NCBI GenBank assembly: GCA_051653625.1
Contig: JBOFWM010000025.1
Coordinates: 1 to 53,320 of the forward strand
Source: SFDP01 sp051653625
GTDB lineage: Bacteria > Bacillota > Clostridia > Lachnospirales > Lachnospiraceae
Length of the DNA: 53,320 bases
Direction of reading: 5' to 3'
Shown here: piece by piece, positions 1 to 8,669 of the stretch
How the letters are laid out: each line of letters opens with the position of its first letter
How positions within the stretch are numbered: the stretch's first letter is position 1
Notes under the pieces: model-generated
Told to the model about the DNA's origin: nothing
Seen by the model: only the letters and a program-made list of their open reading frames with translations
Database searches by the model: none
Made by a program: the position numbers and the translations under genes

Positions 1-33
1 GCTTACTAGGGAATAAAATAAAAGAAAAGCGGG

Positions 34-63
34 AAAAGGGTGATACTATTATCACCCTTTTTT
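34..63 (+). terminator. Intrinsic terminator ahead of the ABC ATPase gene
   Basis: A perfect 11-bp stem (A-run plus GGGTGAT paired with ATCACCC plus T-run) with a 6-nt loop is followed by six T residues. It ends about 20 nt before the ATPase start, so it probably ends the transcript of the preceding gene, which is likely the sugar-binding protein outside the window. Partial read-through would give more binding protein than transporter, a common arrangement; that use is inferred. Confidence 0.8.
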
Positions 64-84
64 AAAAAAGAAAGGAAAATGCCC

Positions 85-1602
85 ATGGAAAAAAATTATA
101 TTTTGAAGATGAAGCATATTAGTAAAAACTTTCCAGGAGTAAAGGCATTAAATAATGTAGATTTTAAATTAAAAGTTGGAGAAATACATGCTTTAATGGG
201 GGAGAATGGAGCTGGTAAATCTACATTAATCAAGGTGTTAACAGGAGTAGAGGAATTTGAAACAGGTAGTATTATGATGAAAGGAATAGATCATAATATT
301 ATTAATAAATCACCACAAATGGCACAGTCATATGGTATCAGTACTGTGTATCAAGAAGTAAATCTGTGCCCAAATTTATCTGTTGCAGAAAATTTATTCA
401 TCGGCAGAGAACCGAAAAAAATGGGTGTGATTGATTGGAAAACAATGCAGATAAAATCAGAAAAATTGTTGAAAGATTTAAATATTAATATTGATGTAAC
501 AAAAGCGATAGATAATTATTCGATTGCAATACAACAAATGATTGCAATTGCAAGAGCAGTAGATATGTCAGCTAAAGTATTGATTTTGGATGAACCTACT
601 TCTTCGCTTGATGACAGTGAAGTTGATAAATTGTTTCAATTAATGAGAAAACTAAAGGAAAATGGTGTTGGAATTATTTTCGTTACTCATTTTCTAGAAC
701 AAGTATATGAGGTGTGCGATAAAATAACTGTGCTTCGAAATGGGGAGTTAGTTGGAGAATATGAAGTGGAAAAGTTACCTAGACTTGATTTGGTAGCAAA
801 AATGATGGGAAAAGATTTTGATGATTTGGCAAAAATAAAACGTGAAAAAGAAGAAACAAAGTCAAATGAACAATTATTAGAAGCAAAAAATCTTTCTCAT
901 TCTGGAACAATTAAGCCTTTTGATTTGAAAATCAATAAAGGAGAAGTAATTGGGCTAACTGGATTGCTTGGTTCAGGAAGATCAGAAATGGCAAGAGCAC
1001 TCTATGGTGCAGATAAACCTGATAATGGAGAATTGTTGGTACATAATAAAAAGTTAGTAATGAATACTCCTTTTGATGCAATGAAGGCAGGGATGGGATA
1101 TTTACCTGAAAATCGAAAAGAAGAAGGAATTATTGCAGATTTGTCGGTTCGTGAAAATATAATAATTGCCTTACAAGCTAAAAAAGGATTTTTAAAGTTG
1201 ATTAGTAGAAAAGATCAAGAAAAATTTGCGGATCAATATATTGAGGCATTACAAATTAAGACTGCAAGTCGAGAAACTCCGATTAAACAATTAAGTGGAG
1301 GAAATCAGCAAAAAGTTATATTAGGTAGATGGCTTTTGACAAATCCAGATTTTTTAATTTTAGACGAACCTACTAGAGGAATAGATATAGGTACGAAAAC
1401 TGAAATTCAAAAATTAGTATTAAAGCTTTCGGAAGAAGGGACTAGTGTAATGTTTATTTCGTCTGAAATAGAAGAAATGATACGAACTTGTAATCGAATG
1501 ATCGTTTTAAGAGATCGAGAAAAGGTTGGCGAATTACAAGAAGACGAATTAAATCAAATGGACATCATGAAAGCAATTGCAGGAGGTGGAACAAATGAGT
1601 AA
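85..1602 (+). CDS. ytfR: Sugar ABC importer ATPase, YtfR/RbsA type (CUT2)
   Basis: About 505 residues with two fused ABC domains, as in RbsA, XylG and YtfR. The N-terminal half has an intact Walker A (GENGAGKST, residues 39-47) and Walker B (LILDEPTSSLD), but its signature is the degenerate NYSIAIQQM. The C-terminal half has a degenerate Walker A (GLLGSGRSE) and an intact LSGGNQQK signature with LILDEPTRGID. This asymmetry is typical of CUT2 ATPases. The start at 85 has an AAAGG ribosome-binding site 9 nt upstream; ATG at 79 is possible but too close to it, and a GTG at 40 lies inside the terminator stem. The gene overlaps the first permease by 8 nt. The two distinct permeases that follow resemble YtfT and YjfF of the galactofuranose importer, but the adjacent enzymes suggest a pentose or related sugar. 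The substrate is not decided by sequence. Confidence 0.93.
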   Translation: MEKNYILKMKHISKNFPGVKALNNVDFKLKVGEIHALMGENGAGKSTLIKVLTGVEEFETGSIMMKGIDHNIINKSPQMAQSYGISTVYQEVNLCPNLSVAENLFIGREPKKMGVIDWKTMQIKSEKLLKDLNINIDVTKAIDNYSIAIQQMIAIARAVDMSAKVLILDEPTSSLDDSEVDKLFQLMRKLKENGVGIIFVTHFLEQVYEVCDKITVLRNGELVGEYEVEKLPRLDLVAKMMGKDFDDLAKIKREKEETKSNEQLLEAKNLSHSGTIKPFDLKINKGEVIGLTGLLGSGRSEMARALYGADKPDNGELLVHNKKLVMNTPFDAMKAGMGYLPENRKEEGIIADLSVRENIIIALQAKKGFLKLISRKDQEKFADQYIEALQIKTASRETPIKQLSGGNQQKVILGRWLLTNPDFLILDEPTRGIDIGTKTEIQKLVLKLSEEGTSVMFISSEIEEMIRTCNRMIVLRDREKVGELQEDELNQMDIMKAIAGGGTNE

Positions 1603-2653
1603 GATACAAGTACTTACAAAAAAAATAACGGGGTATCGACTTTTTCTACCAATCTTATGTCTATTACTCGTTCTTTTAATTAATGTAATAAAAACACCTG
1701 ATTTTTTTCGTATTTCTATCAATAATGGAGTATTGTATGGATATATTATAGACGTTATCAATAGAGGGAGTGAGTTGGTTATTTTTGCAGTTGGAATGAC
1801 ACTTGTTGTAGCAGCTTCTGGTGGAACGGATATCTCAGTTGGTGCAGTAAGTGCATTAGCAGGTGCAGCATGTTGTTATGTCCTATCAGGCGGTGAACAA
1901 TCTGCAAGTATGTATCAGGCACCATATATTTTAGGAGTATGTGCAGCATTGGTAGTTGGATTAATATGTGGTGCATGGAATGGGTTTCTTGTTGCAAAAC
2001 TAAAAATTCAACCGATGGTTGCAACTTTAATTTTATTTACTGCAGGTAGAGGAATTGCTCAATTGTTAACAGACGGACAAATGATTTATCTTCGCGTAGA
2101 TCACTTTAAGCAATTAGGTGGATTTATACCTTCTGTTGCAGTCCCTACACCAATATTTGTTGCAATAATTGTTGTATTAATTACCATGTTTGTATTAAAG
2201 AAAACAGTGATTGGGCTTTATATTGAAACAGTTGGGATTAATAGTAAAGCGGCAAGATTAGTAGGATTAAATGCAACAAGAATTAAATTTTTAACGTATG
2301 TGTTTTGTGGATTTATGGCTGCAATTTCTGGACTAATTATTACGTCTAGAGTTTACTCAATAGATGCAAATAATGCAGGACTTAATATGGAATTAGATGC
2401 GATTTTAGCTGTCGCTTTAGGTGGAAATAGTTTAAGTGGTGGAAAATTTTCCCTATTAGGAAGTGTAATTGGGGCATATACGATTCAAGCTTTAACAACA
2501 ACATTATATGCAATGAGTGTTTCGGCAGATCAGATTCCAGTTTATAAGGCAATTGTTGTAATTATTATCGTATCGTTGCAATCACCTGAATTAAGTAAAA
2601 TTAGAAAAACTATTACCAGCAAATTTTTTCAAGCAAAAAAGGAGGTGGCATAG
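1595..2653 (+). CDS. ytfT: Sugar ABC importer permease, YtfT-like
   Basis: A 352-residue BPD_transp_2-family membrane protein with about ten hydrophobic segments. The ATPase-contacting region EAVGIN-type (ETVGINSKAARLVGLN) and the ASGGTDISVGAV loop match CUT2 permeases. Segments such as DANNAGLNMELDAILAV and the SGGKF loop closely follow E. coli YtfT as I recall it. The start at 1595 is chosen because a strong AGGAGGTGG lies 5-6 nt upstream, inside the end of the ATPase gene. It overlaps the next permease start by 1-3 nt, so the two should be translationally coupled. It would pair with the next gene product as a heterodimeric channel in the cytoplasmic membrane. Confidence 0.92.
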   Translation: MSKIQVLTKKITGYRLFLPILCLLLVLLINVIKTPDFFRISINNGVLYGYIIDVINRGSELVIFAVGMTLVVAASGGTDISVGAVSALAGAACCYVLSGGEQSASMYQAPYILGVCAALVVGLICGAWNGFLVAKLKIQPMVATLILFTAGRGIAQLLTDGQMIYLRVDHFKQLGGFIPSVAVPTPIFVAIIVVLITMFVLKKTVIGLYIETVGINSKAARLVGLNATRIKFLTYVFCGFMAAISGLIITSRVYSIDANNAGLNMELDAILAVALGGNSLSGGKFSLLGSVIGAYTIQALTTTLYAMSVSADQIPVYKAIVVIIIVSLQSPELSKIRKTITSKFFQAKKEVA

Positions 2654-3672
2654 TGAAAAGACTAAAAGAGATAGAATCAAATAAGTTTTTATTAGCGATT
2701 ACGATTATTCTTTTTATTGCAATGTATGTTGCAGGTATTATATTATTTGGACAGAAAGGATTTAATAAATTTCAAGTGTTTTTAAATTTATTTATTTCCA
2801 ATGCAGGCCTTATTGTTGTAGCAGCTAGTATGACAATGGTTTTGATTACTGGAGGAATTGATATTTCTGTTGGTTCTGTTGTAGCAATGACTTGTATGTT
2901 ATTGGCATGGTTAATGGAAAATAAAGGTGTAGATGCTATACCAGCATTAATTATTGTGTTGATAGTTGGTCTTATATTTGGATTTGTTCAAGGAATATTA
3001 ATCGCTTATTTAAAGATTCAACCGTTTATAATAACCCTAGCAGGAATGTTTTTTGCAAGAGGTATGACATCAATTATTAGTACTGATATGATTAGTGTGA
3101 AAAATGCAACTTTTATTTCATGGGCACAAGCGAAAATATATTTACCATTTGGTGGATATGTAAATAAAAAAGGTGTAGTGATAGAGCCATATATCTATCC
3201 AAGTGTATTGATTGCACTTTTAGTTTTAGTTATTTTGTTCTTCTTATTGAAATTTACAAAATTTGGTCGTTCTATTTATGCGATTGGCGGAAACGAACAA
3301 TCAGCATTATTAATGGGATTAAATGTGAAAAAAACAAAATTGAAAGTATATATTTTAAATGGATTTTTGGCTGCATTTGGAGGGTTTTTATTTTGTCTTA
3401 ATACTTGTTCTGGTTTTGTTGAACAAGCAAAAGGATTTGAAATGGAAGCAATTGCATCTTCTGTCATAGGAGGTACCTTATTAACAGGTGGAGTTGGAAA
3501 TGTATTTGGAAGTTTATTTGGTGTTTTGATTAAGGGGACAATAGAAACTTTAATTAATTTTCAAGGAACATTATCTTCGTGGTGGACTAAAATTACAATT
3601 GCTGCATTGTTGGCATTTTTCATTATTTTACAGAGTATAATGGCATATTTAAAAGAAAAGAAAAAGCAATAA
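2653..3672 (+). CDS. yjfF: Sugar ABC importer permease, YjfF-like
   Basis: A 339-residue CUT2 permease starting at GTG 2653, whose first base is the last base of the preceding TAG stop; GGAGGTGG sits 4-5 nt upstream. The LKIQPFIITLAGMFFARG segment, the YAIGGNEQSALLMGLN ATPase-coupling loop, EAIASSVIGGTLL and FQGTLSSWWTKI follow E. coli YjfF closely. It is different in sequence from the preceding permease, as expected for a YtfT/YjfF heterodimer rather than an RbsC-type homodimer. It is the last gene of the transporter part and is followed by a terminator. Confidence 0.92.
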   Translation: MKRLKEIESNKFLLAITIILFIAMYVAGIILFGQKGFNKFQVFLNLFISNAGLIVVAASMTMVLITGGIDISVGSVVAMTCMLLAWLMENKGVDAIPALIIVLIVGLIFGFVQGILIAYLKIQPFIITLAGMFFARGMTSIISTDMISVKNATFISWAQAKIYLPFGGYVNKKGVVIEPYIYPSVLIALLVLVILFFLLKFTKFGRSIYAIGGNEQSALLMGLNVKKTKLKVYILNGFLAAFGGFLFCLNTCSGFVEQAKGFEMEAIASSVIGGTLLTGGVGNVFGSLFGVLIKGTIETLINFQGTLSSWWTKITIAALLAFFIILQSIMAYLKEKKKQ

Positions 3673-3679
3673 TACAATT

Positions 3680-3720
3680 AAAAAAGAAGGTCTTCTAGAA
3701 AAAATGGAAGATCTTTTTTT
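3680..3720 (+). terminator. Intrinsic terminator after the importer genes
   Basis: An imperfect stem of about 15 bp (A-rich arm ending GGTCTTC, loop of 11 nt, arm GAAGATC) runs into seven T residues, with two G-T pairs. It separates the transporter genes from the kinase transcript, which has its own promoter. Confidence 0.75.
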
Positions 3721-3797
3721 GAATTTTTTTCTCACAAAACTTACATAAAATACTTTTCTGTAACTACAAAAAAACAAAGAAAATATTTTGAAAAATA

Positions 3798-3826
3798 TTG
3801 ACAAAATAGAAAGAAAATCATATACT
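3798..3826 (+). promoter_or_regulatory. Sigma-A promoter of the xylulokinase operon
   Basis: TTGACA (3798-3803), 17-nt spacer, TATACT (3821-3826): a near-perfect vegetative promoter. The predicted transcription start near 3833 lies beyond the ATG at 3828, which is one reason to place the kinase start at 3888. Confidence 0.85.
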
Positions 3827-3845
3827 TATGAAAAATAGTTTTAAA

Positions 3846-3864
3846 AAGTTGTTTTATACAACTT
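3846..3864. promoter_or_regulatory. Palindromic operator candidate, likely for the ROK repressor
   Basis: AAGTTGT, 5-nt spacer, ACAACTT forms a perfect inverted repeat about 13-30 nt downstream of the predicted transcription start. A repressor bound here would block the strong promoter. ROK/XylR operators in Firmicutes are AT-rich inverted repeats of this general type, and a ROK gene lies convergently at the end of the operon. The pairing of operator and regulator is inferred. Confidence 0.6.
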
Positions 3865-3887
3865 ATTATAAAACATGGAGGGTTTAT

Positions 3888-5411
3888 ATGAGGTATCTTT
3901 TAGGAATTGATTTGGGAACATCAGGTACAAAAACAGTATTATTTGATGAAGCAGGTATTGCAATTTCAAGTAAGACAGTAGAATATCCAATTCATCAAGA
4001 ACAAAATGGCTGGGCGGAACAAGACCCAATGGATTGGTGGAATGCAACAGTTACTACAATAAAAGGGGTTATTGAAGAAAGTAAAGTTTCACCAAGCGAT
4101 ATTAAGGGAATTGGTATTTCAGGACAAATGCATGGACTTGTTTTAGTAGACAAAGAGGGAAATGTTTTAAGAAAAAGTATCATTTGGTGTGATGGAAGAA
4201 CGGCAAAACAATGTGAGGAAATTACAAATACAATTGGTAAGGAACGATTGATTGAAATTACAGCGAATCCTGCACTTACTGGTTTTACCGCTGGAAAAAT
4301 TTTATGGGTTCGTGAAAATGAACCAGAGATATATGAAAAGGCTCATAAAGTTCTTTTGCCAAAAGATTATGTAAGATATATGCTTACAGGTGTATATGGA
4401 GCGGATGTGTCAGATGCTTCTGGTATGAATTTGATGGATATCCACACAAGAGATTGGTCAAAAGAAATCTTAGAAAAGCTTGAGTTAGACGAGTCGTTAT
4501 TTCCAAAAATCTATGAAAGTGTTGATGTAGTTGCAACGGTTTCAAAAGAGGCAGCTAATTTAACAGGACTTACATGTGATACAGTTGTAGTAGGTGGTGC
4601 AGGAGATAATGCAGCGGCAGCAGTTGGGACAGGCGTTGTATCAAAAGGAAATGCATTTACAACTCTTGGAACATCCGGTGTAGTATTTGCACATAGTGAT
4701 GAAGTAACCATAGATTTAGCAGGACGAGTACATACATTTGCAGCAGCAGTACCAGGTGGATATACAGTAATGAGTTGTTCTTTGGCAGCAGGGTTATCGT
4801 TAAAATGGTTAAAAGAAAATTTTTGTAATGATGTTATTGAAATAGCAAAAGAAAAAGAAGAAGATGTATATAGTCTTATGACAAAAATGGCAGAAGAAGT
4901 TCCAATTGGAGCAGATCGATTACTTTTCCTACCTTATTTGATGGGAGAGAGAAGTCCAATTCTAGACCATAATGCTAGAGGTGCATTTATCGGACTGTCT
5001 GCAATTCATACAAAAGCAAATTTAATTCGTGCTGTATTAGAGGGCGTAGTATATAGCCAAAAACATAATCTAGATATTTTAAGTGACATGGGAGTATTAC
5101 CAGATGACATGACTGCTTGCGGTGGTGGTGGTAGTTCGAAAATGTGGAGACAAATGTTAGCAGACGTATATGATTGTCCTGTAAATACTGTTACAAATAA
5201 AGAGGGTCCAGCGCTTGGAGCTGCAATATTAGCAGGAGTTGGTGCAAATATCTACGAATCAGTAGAAGATGGATGTAAAAAAGTAATCCGATACAATGAG
5301 GCAGAAAAACCACAACAAGAAAATACTACAAAATATCATCAATTCTTTGAAATTTACAAAGAGTGCTATCCAGCATTAAAAGAGCAATTTCATAAACTTG
5401 CAAATTTATAG
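3888..5411 (+). CDS. xylB: Xylulokinase (FGGY-family carbohydrate kinase)
   Basis: A 507-residue FGGY kinase, the usual length for XylB. The N-terminal GIDLGTSGTKTVLFD phosphate-binding loop, GISGQMHGLVLVD sugar-binding segment, GAGDNAAAAVGTG with the catalytic-base Asp, and GGGGSSKMWRQMLADV ATP-binding segment are all present in order. The start at 3888 has GGAGGG 6 nt upstream and gives MRYLLGID, the usual family start. The expected reaction is D-xylulose plus ATP to D-xylulose 5-phosphate in the cytosol. FGGY kinases vary in specificity, and the neighbouring isomerase is not a classical XylA, so another pentulose (for example a ribulose) remains possible. Confidence 0.9.
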   Translation: MRYLLGIDLGTSGTKTVLFDEAGIAISSKTVEYPIHQEQNGWAEQDPMDWWNATVTTIKGVIEESKVSPSDIKGIGISGQMHGLVLVDKEGNVLRKSIIWCDGRTAKQCEEITNTIGKERLIEITANPALTGFTAGKILWVRENEPEIYEKAHKVLLPKDYVRYMLTGVYGADVSDASGMNLMDIHTRDWSKEILEKLELDESLFPKIYESVDVVATVSKEAANLTGLTCDTVVVGGAGDNAAAAVGTGVVSKGNAFTTLGTSGVVFAHSDEVTIDLAGRVHTFAAAVPGGYTVMSCSLAAGLSLKWLKENFCNDVIEIAKEKEEDVYSLMTKMAEEVPIGADRLLFLPYLMGERSPILDHNARGAFIGLSAIHTKANLIRAVLEGVVYSQKHNLDILSDMGVLPDDMTACGGGGSSKMWRQMLADVYDCPVNTVTNKEGPALGAAILAGVGANIYESVEDGCKKVIRYNEAEKPQQENTTKYHQFFEIYKECYPALKEQFHKLANL

Positions 5412-5437
5412 AATTTTACTTTGAGAAGGGAGTAAGC

Positions 5438-6058
5438 ATGAAAGTATACTCAGTATTTGATAAAGAATTTAAAAAATATGGTAAAGTAATAGAAGGATAT
5501 GATACAAAATCTATTATTAACGCATTAAAAGAACATACTCCAATTCCAGACGGAGTAGAGTATGTGCCAAGCGAAAAATACTTAGAAGAATTACCAGTAG
5601 CAAAACAAATTGAAGCAAACTTTTTTGGTGGAATGCCTTGTCAATTGGGGTGGTGCAATGGACATAATACAATGCTAAATTGTCTAGAGTATCACAGAGA
5701 CAGTGAATTAAATTTAGGGGTGAATGATTTTGTACTACTTGTTGCCACTTTAGAGGACATGGAAGATGGAATGCTTGATACAAAACATGTTATGGCATTT
5801 CATTGTCCAGGGAATACGCTAGTAGAAGTATTTGCTACAACTCTTCATTATGCGCCATGCCATGTAGAAGATGAGGGATTCCAAGTATTAGTTGGATTGC
5901 CAAAAGGAACAAATACACAAAAACCAGACATAGAAGTTTTAGACAATGAAGATAAATCATTATGGGCAAAAAATAAATGGTTGCTTGCACATCCAGACAG
6001 TAGTGAAGCAAACAGTGGAGCTTATATAGGATTAAAAGGCAAAAATATTTCAATTTAA
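5438..6058 (+). CDS. DUF4867-like protein with cupin-like His/Glu pattern
   Basis: A 206-residue soluble protein with no signal peptide or membrane segment. I recognise it as DUF4867-like, a family often found beside fucose/arabinose-isomerase-like genes; its reaction is unknown to me. His76, Glu84, His86, Glu90, Glu130, His137 and His142 are spaced as in cupin-like beta barrels, where a His/Glu cluster binds a metal, so a sugar-binding, epimerising or isomerising enzyme is plausible. It starts 26 nt after the kinase with an AAGGGAG ribosome-binding site and is followed 56 nt later by the isomerase gene. Its place between kinase and isomerase argues for a catalytic or auxiliary role in the same pathway. 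Confidence 0.75.
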   Translation: MKVYSVFDKEFKKYGKVIEGYDTKSIINALKEHTPIPDGVEYVPSEKYLEELPVAKQIEANFFGGMPCQLGWCNGHNTMLNCLEYHRDSELNLGVNDFVLLVATLEDMEDGMLDTKHVMAFHCPGNTLVEVFATTLHYAPCHVEDEGFQVLVGLPKGTNTQKPDIEVLDNEDKSLWAKNKWLLAHPDSSEANSGAYIGLKGKNISI

Positions 6059-6114
6059 TAATGCATTCAATATAACAAAAAAATAAAAAGTGATTATGAA
6101 AGGTAGGTATTACA

Positions 6115-7596
6115 ATGAACAACATTCCACAAATTAAAATGGGGATTATTTCTGTATCGAGAGGATGTTTTCCAATTGATTTATCAGAAAGAAGAAGAAA
6201 AGCAGTAGTAAAAGAATTTGGAAGTGATATTTATGAATGTCAAATCTGTGTTGAAACAGAAGAAGATGCATTAAAAGCAGTAGAAGAAGTAAAAGCAAAT
6301 GGTGTAAATGCACTATGTGTATTTTTAGGAAACTTTGGACCAGAAACAGCAGAAACTTTAATTGCTGAATATTTTGAAGGACCAATTATGTATACTGCTG
6401 CAGCAGAAGGTGATGGCGATCTTTACGATGGTAGAGGAGATGCATATTGCGGTATGTTAAATGCTAGCTATAATTTAGGCCTTAGAGGTAAAACAGCATA
6501 TATTCCAGATTTCCCATGTGGAACAGCAGAAGATGTTGCAAAACAAATTCGTGAATTTATGCCAGTTGCAAGAGCACTTGTTGGATTAAAAGGATTAAAA
6601 ATATTTGCTTTTGGACCACGCCCAAATGATTTCCTTGCATGTAATGCACCAATTAAAGCATTGTATGATATTGGAGTTGCAATTGAAGAACATTCTGAAT
6701 TAGATTTATTAGTTGCATTCAATGCACATAAAGATGATCCTAGAATTCCTGCTAAAGTAGAAGAAATGAAAAAAGAAGCAGACAATAGTACAACACCATT
6801 TAGTGGAGTATTAGAAAGACTTGCTCAATATGAACTTACATTAGAAGATTTTATGAAAGATAATTTAGGAAATAGAAAATATGCAGCGTTTGCGAATAAA
6901 TGTTGGCCAGCATTCCAAACAGAATTTGGATTTGTTCCATGTTATGTTAATGGTAGATTAACAGCAAAAGGTATTCCAGTAAGTTGTGAAGTTGATATTT
7001 ATGGAGCATTATCAGAATACATTGGAATCTGTATTTCAGAACATCCAGTTGCATTACTTGATATTAATAACTCTGTTCCAAAAAGTATGTATGAAGAAAG
7101 CATTAAAGATGTAACAAACTATAGATTAAATGAAACATTTATGGGATTCCACTGTGGAAATGCTTGTCCATCTATCTTGAAAAATCCACATATGGGATAT
7201 CAATTAATTATGAAACGTCAACTTGAGCCAGATTTAGCAGAACCAGATATCACACGTGGTACAATGGAAGGTGATTTAATGGCAGGCGATATTACTTTCT
7301 TTAGATTACAAAGTGCAGCAGATACAACACTTAGAGCATATATTGCACAAGGTGAAGTATTAGATGTACCAACTAAATCATTTGGAACAATTGGAATCTT
7401 TGGGATTTCAGAAATGGATCGTTTCTACCGTCATGTATTAATTGAGGGAAAATATCCACACCATGGTGCAGTTGCATTCGGACACCACGGAAAAGCAATG
7501 TATGAAGTATTTAAGTATTTAGGAGTAACTGATATTGGATACAACCAACCAAAATCATTACCTTACAAAAAAGAAAATCCATTTTCTGGAGTGTAA
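6115..7596 (+). CDS. L-fucose/L-arabinose isomerase family protein
   Basis: A 493-residue cytosolic protein of the FucI/AraA-like superfamily. The N-terminal part has the alternating fold of this family (VFLGNFGPETAETLIAEY). The C-terminal part has conserved acidic and His positions that fit a Mn2+ site: SCEVDIYGALSEY, VALLDINNS, FHCGNACPS and YPHHGAVAFGHHG. It would interconvert an aldose and a ketose by a cis-enediol mechanism. With a xylulokinase upstream, the product should be a pentulose, but whether the substrate is D-xylose, D-arabinose, L-arabinose or another sugar cannot be read from sequence. AAAGGTAGG precedes the start. Codon use is strongly biased to A/T endings, suggesting high expression. 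Confidence 0.85.
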   Translation: MNNIPQIKMGIISVSRGCFPIDLSERRRKAVVKEFGSDIYECQICVETEEDALKAVEEVKANGVNALCVFLGNFGPETAETLIAEYFEGPIMYTAAAEGDGDLYDGRGDAYCGMLNASYNLGLRGKTAYIPDFPCGTAEDVAKQIREFMPVARALVGLKGLKIFAFGPRPNDFLACNAPIKALYDIGVAIEEHSELDLLVAFNAHKDDPRIPAKVEEMKKEADNSTTPFSGVLERLAQYELTLEDFMKDNLGNRKYAAFANKCWPAFQTEFGFVPCYVNGRLTAKGIPVSCEVDIYGALSEYIGICISEHPVALLDINNSVPKSMYEESIKDVTNYRLNETFMGFHCGNACPSILKNPHMGYQLIMKRQLEPDLAEPDITRGTMEGDLMAGDITFFRLQSAADTTLRAYIAQGEVLDVPTKSFGTIGIFGISEMDRFYRHVLIEGKYPHHGAVAFGHHGKAMYEVFKYLGVTDIGYNQPKSLPYKKENPFSGV

Positions 7597-7599
7597 CAT

Positions 7600-8616
7600 A
7601 TGATAAAAAAAGAGTTATTTGATAAAGAATGTGATTGTTATATTTTAAGCAATAGCCATGGGGAATATGTGAAGATTATTCCCTATGGTGCAAGAATTGT
7701 TGATATTTGTATTAAAGACAAAGATGGAACTCTTGTTGATATCTGCCCAGGTTATGATACGTTTGAAGAATATAAAAAGGATGGATTTAGTCTAGGTGCT
7801 GTAATTGGACCGTATGCAAATCGCATTAAGAATGGAAGTTATTCTTTAAATGGAAAAACGTATCAACTAGAACAAAATGATGGAAAGAATTCACTTCATA
7901 GTGGAAGTGCAAATTATGCCTTTCAAATGTTTGATGTAGAGGTAGTGGATAATAGATTAATTTGTACTCATAATCAAAAAGAAGAAGATGGCGGATTTTG
8001 TGCAAATCTTACCTTTGTTATTACATATGAATTCACAGAAGAAGGCACACTTCTTATGAGTTTTTCAGGAGTTAGTGATTGCGATACTATTTTTGCACCA
8101 ACACAACATTGTTATTTTAATTTAGATGGATATGGTACAGATTTAAGCAACCATACATTAATCATTCATAGTAAGGAAATAACATATGCAGATGCAGAAA
8201 GTATTCCAAATGGAGAAATCGTTCCAATTTTAAATACTTCTTTTGATTTTTCAAAAGAAAAATTGATTTTAAAAGATATTGACAACGAAGACGAATTGTT
8301 ACAGTTTGCAGGTGGATATGATCATAACTACATCATTGACAAAGAAAATGGTACATTAGGAGAAATGGCAGTTTTAAAAAGCGTAAAAACAGGAATTACA
8401 TTACGTGTTTTATCGGATTTGCCAGGAATGCAATTTTATAGTGGGAATTTTTTAGAAGAAAAAAAAGGAAAGAATAATTCATTTCATCAAAAAAGAAATT
8501 CGCTTGCATTAGAACCTCAGTTTTATCCAAATGCTCCAAATATCAAGACGTTTGAGCGTGTTGTATTAAACGCAAATGAAAAGAAAACATATCATATCTC
8601 TTATAAGTTCCATTAA
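7600..8616 (+). CDS. galM: Aldose 1-epimerase (mutarotase)
   Basis: A 338-residue GalM-family protein. The catalytic residues are visible in NGKNSLHSG (substrate-binding His), APTQHCYFNLDGYG (general acid His) and ALEPQFYPNAPN (general base Glu). It interconverts alpha and beta anomers of the imported sugar, feeding the anomer preferred by the isomerase. It starts 3 nt after the isomerase stop with GGAG inside the end of that gene, so it is the last gene of the xylB operon. The last codons (encoding SYKFH) form one arm of the palindromic terminator. Confidence 0.92.
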   Translation: MIKKELFDKECDCYILSNSHGEYVKIIPYGARIVDICIKDKDGTLVDICPGYDTFEEYKKDGFSLGAVIGPYANRIKNGSYSLNGKTYQLEQNDGKNSLHSGSANYAFQMFDVEVVDNRLICTHNQKEEDGGFCANLTFVITYEFTEEGTLLMSFSGVSDCDTIFAPTQHCYFNLDGYGTDLSNHTLIIHSKEITYADAESIPNGEIVPILNTSFDFSKEKLILKDIDNEDELLQFAGGYDHNYIIDKENGTLGEMAVLKSVKTGITLRVLSDLPGMQFYSGNFLEEKKGKNNSFHQKRNSLALEPQFYPNAPNIKTFERVVLNANEKKTYHISYKFH

Positions 8617-8658
8617 AAAAACTGCCTTAGGGCAGTTTTTTTAATGGAACTTATAAGA
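8599..8658. terminator. Bidirectional terminator, 28-bp perfect palindrome
   Basis: Arms of 28 bp are perfectly complementary around a 4-nt loop (TTAG, 8627-8630). The inner stem CTGCC/GGCAG is flanked by seven A and seven T residues, giving a T-tract on either strand. It lies between the convergent epimerase and ROK genes and should stop transcription from both sides. The outer half of the left arm is coding sequence of galM. Confidence 0.88.
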
Positions 8659-8669
8659 ATAAATGTAGA

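Noticed and set aside
40..84. Start of the ABC ATPase at GTG 40
   Set aside because: It lies inside the terminator hairpin and would add residues unlike the family; the ribosome-binding site fits the start at 85.
3828..3887. Start of the xylulokinase at ATG 3828
   Set aside because: It lies at or before the predicted transcription start and has no ribosome-binding site; GGAGGG fits 3888.
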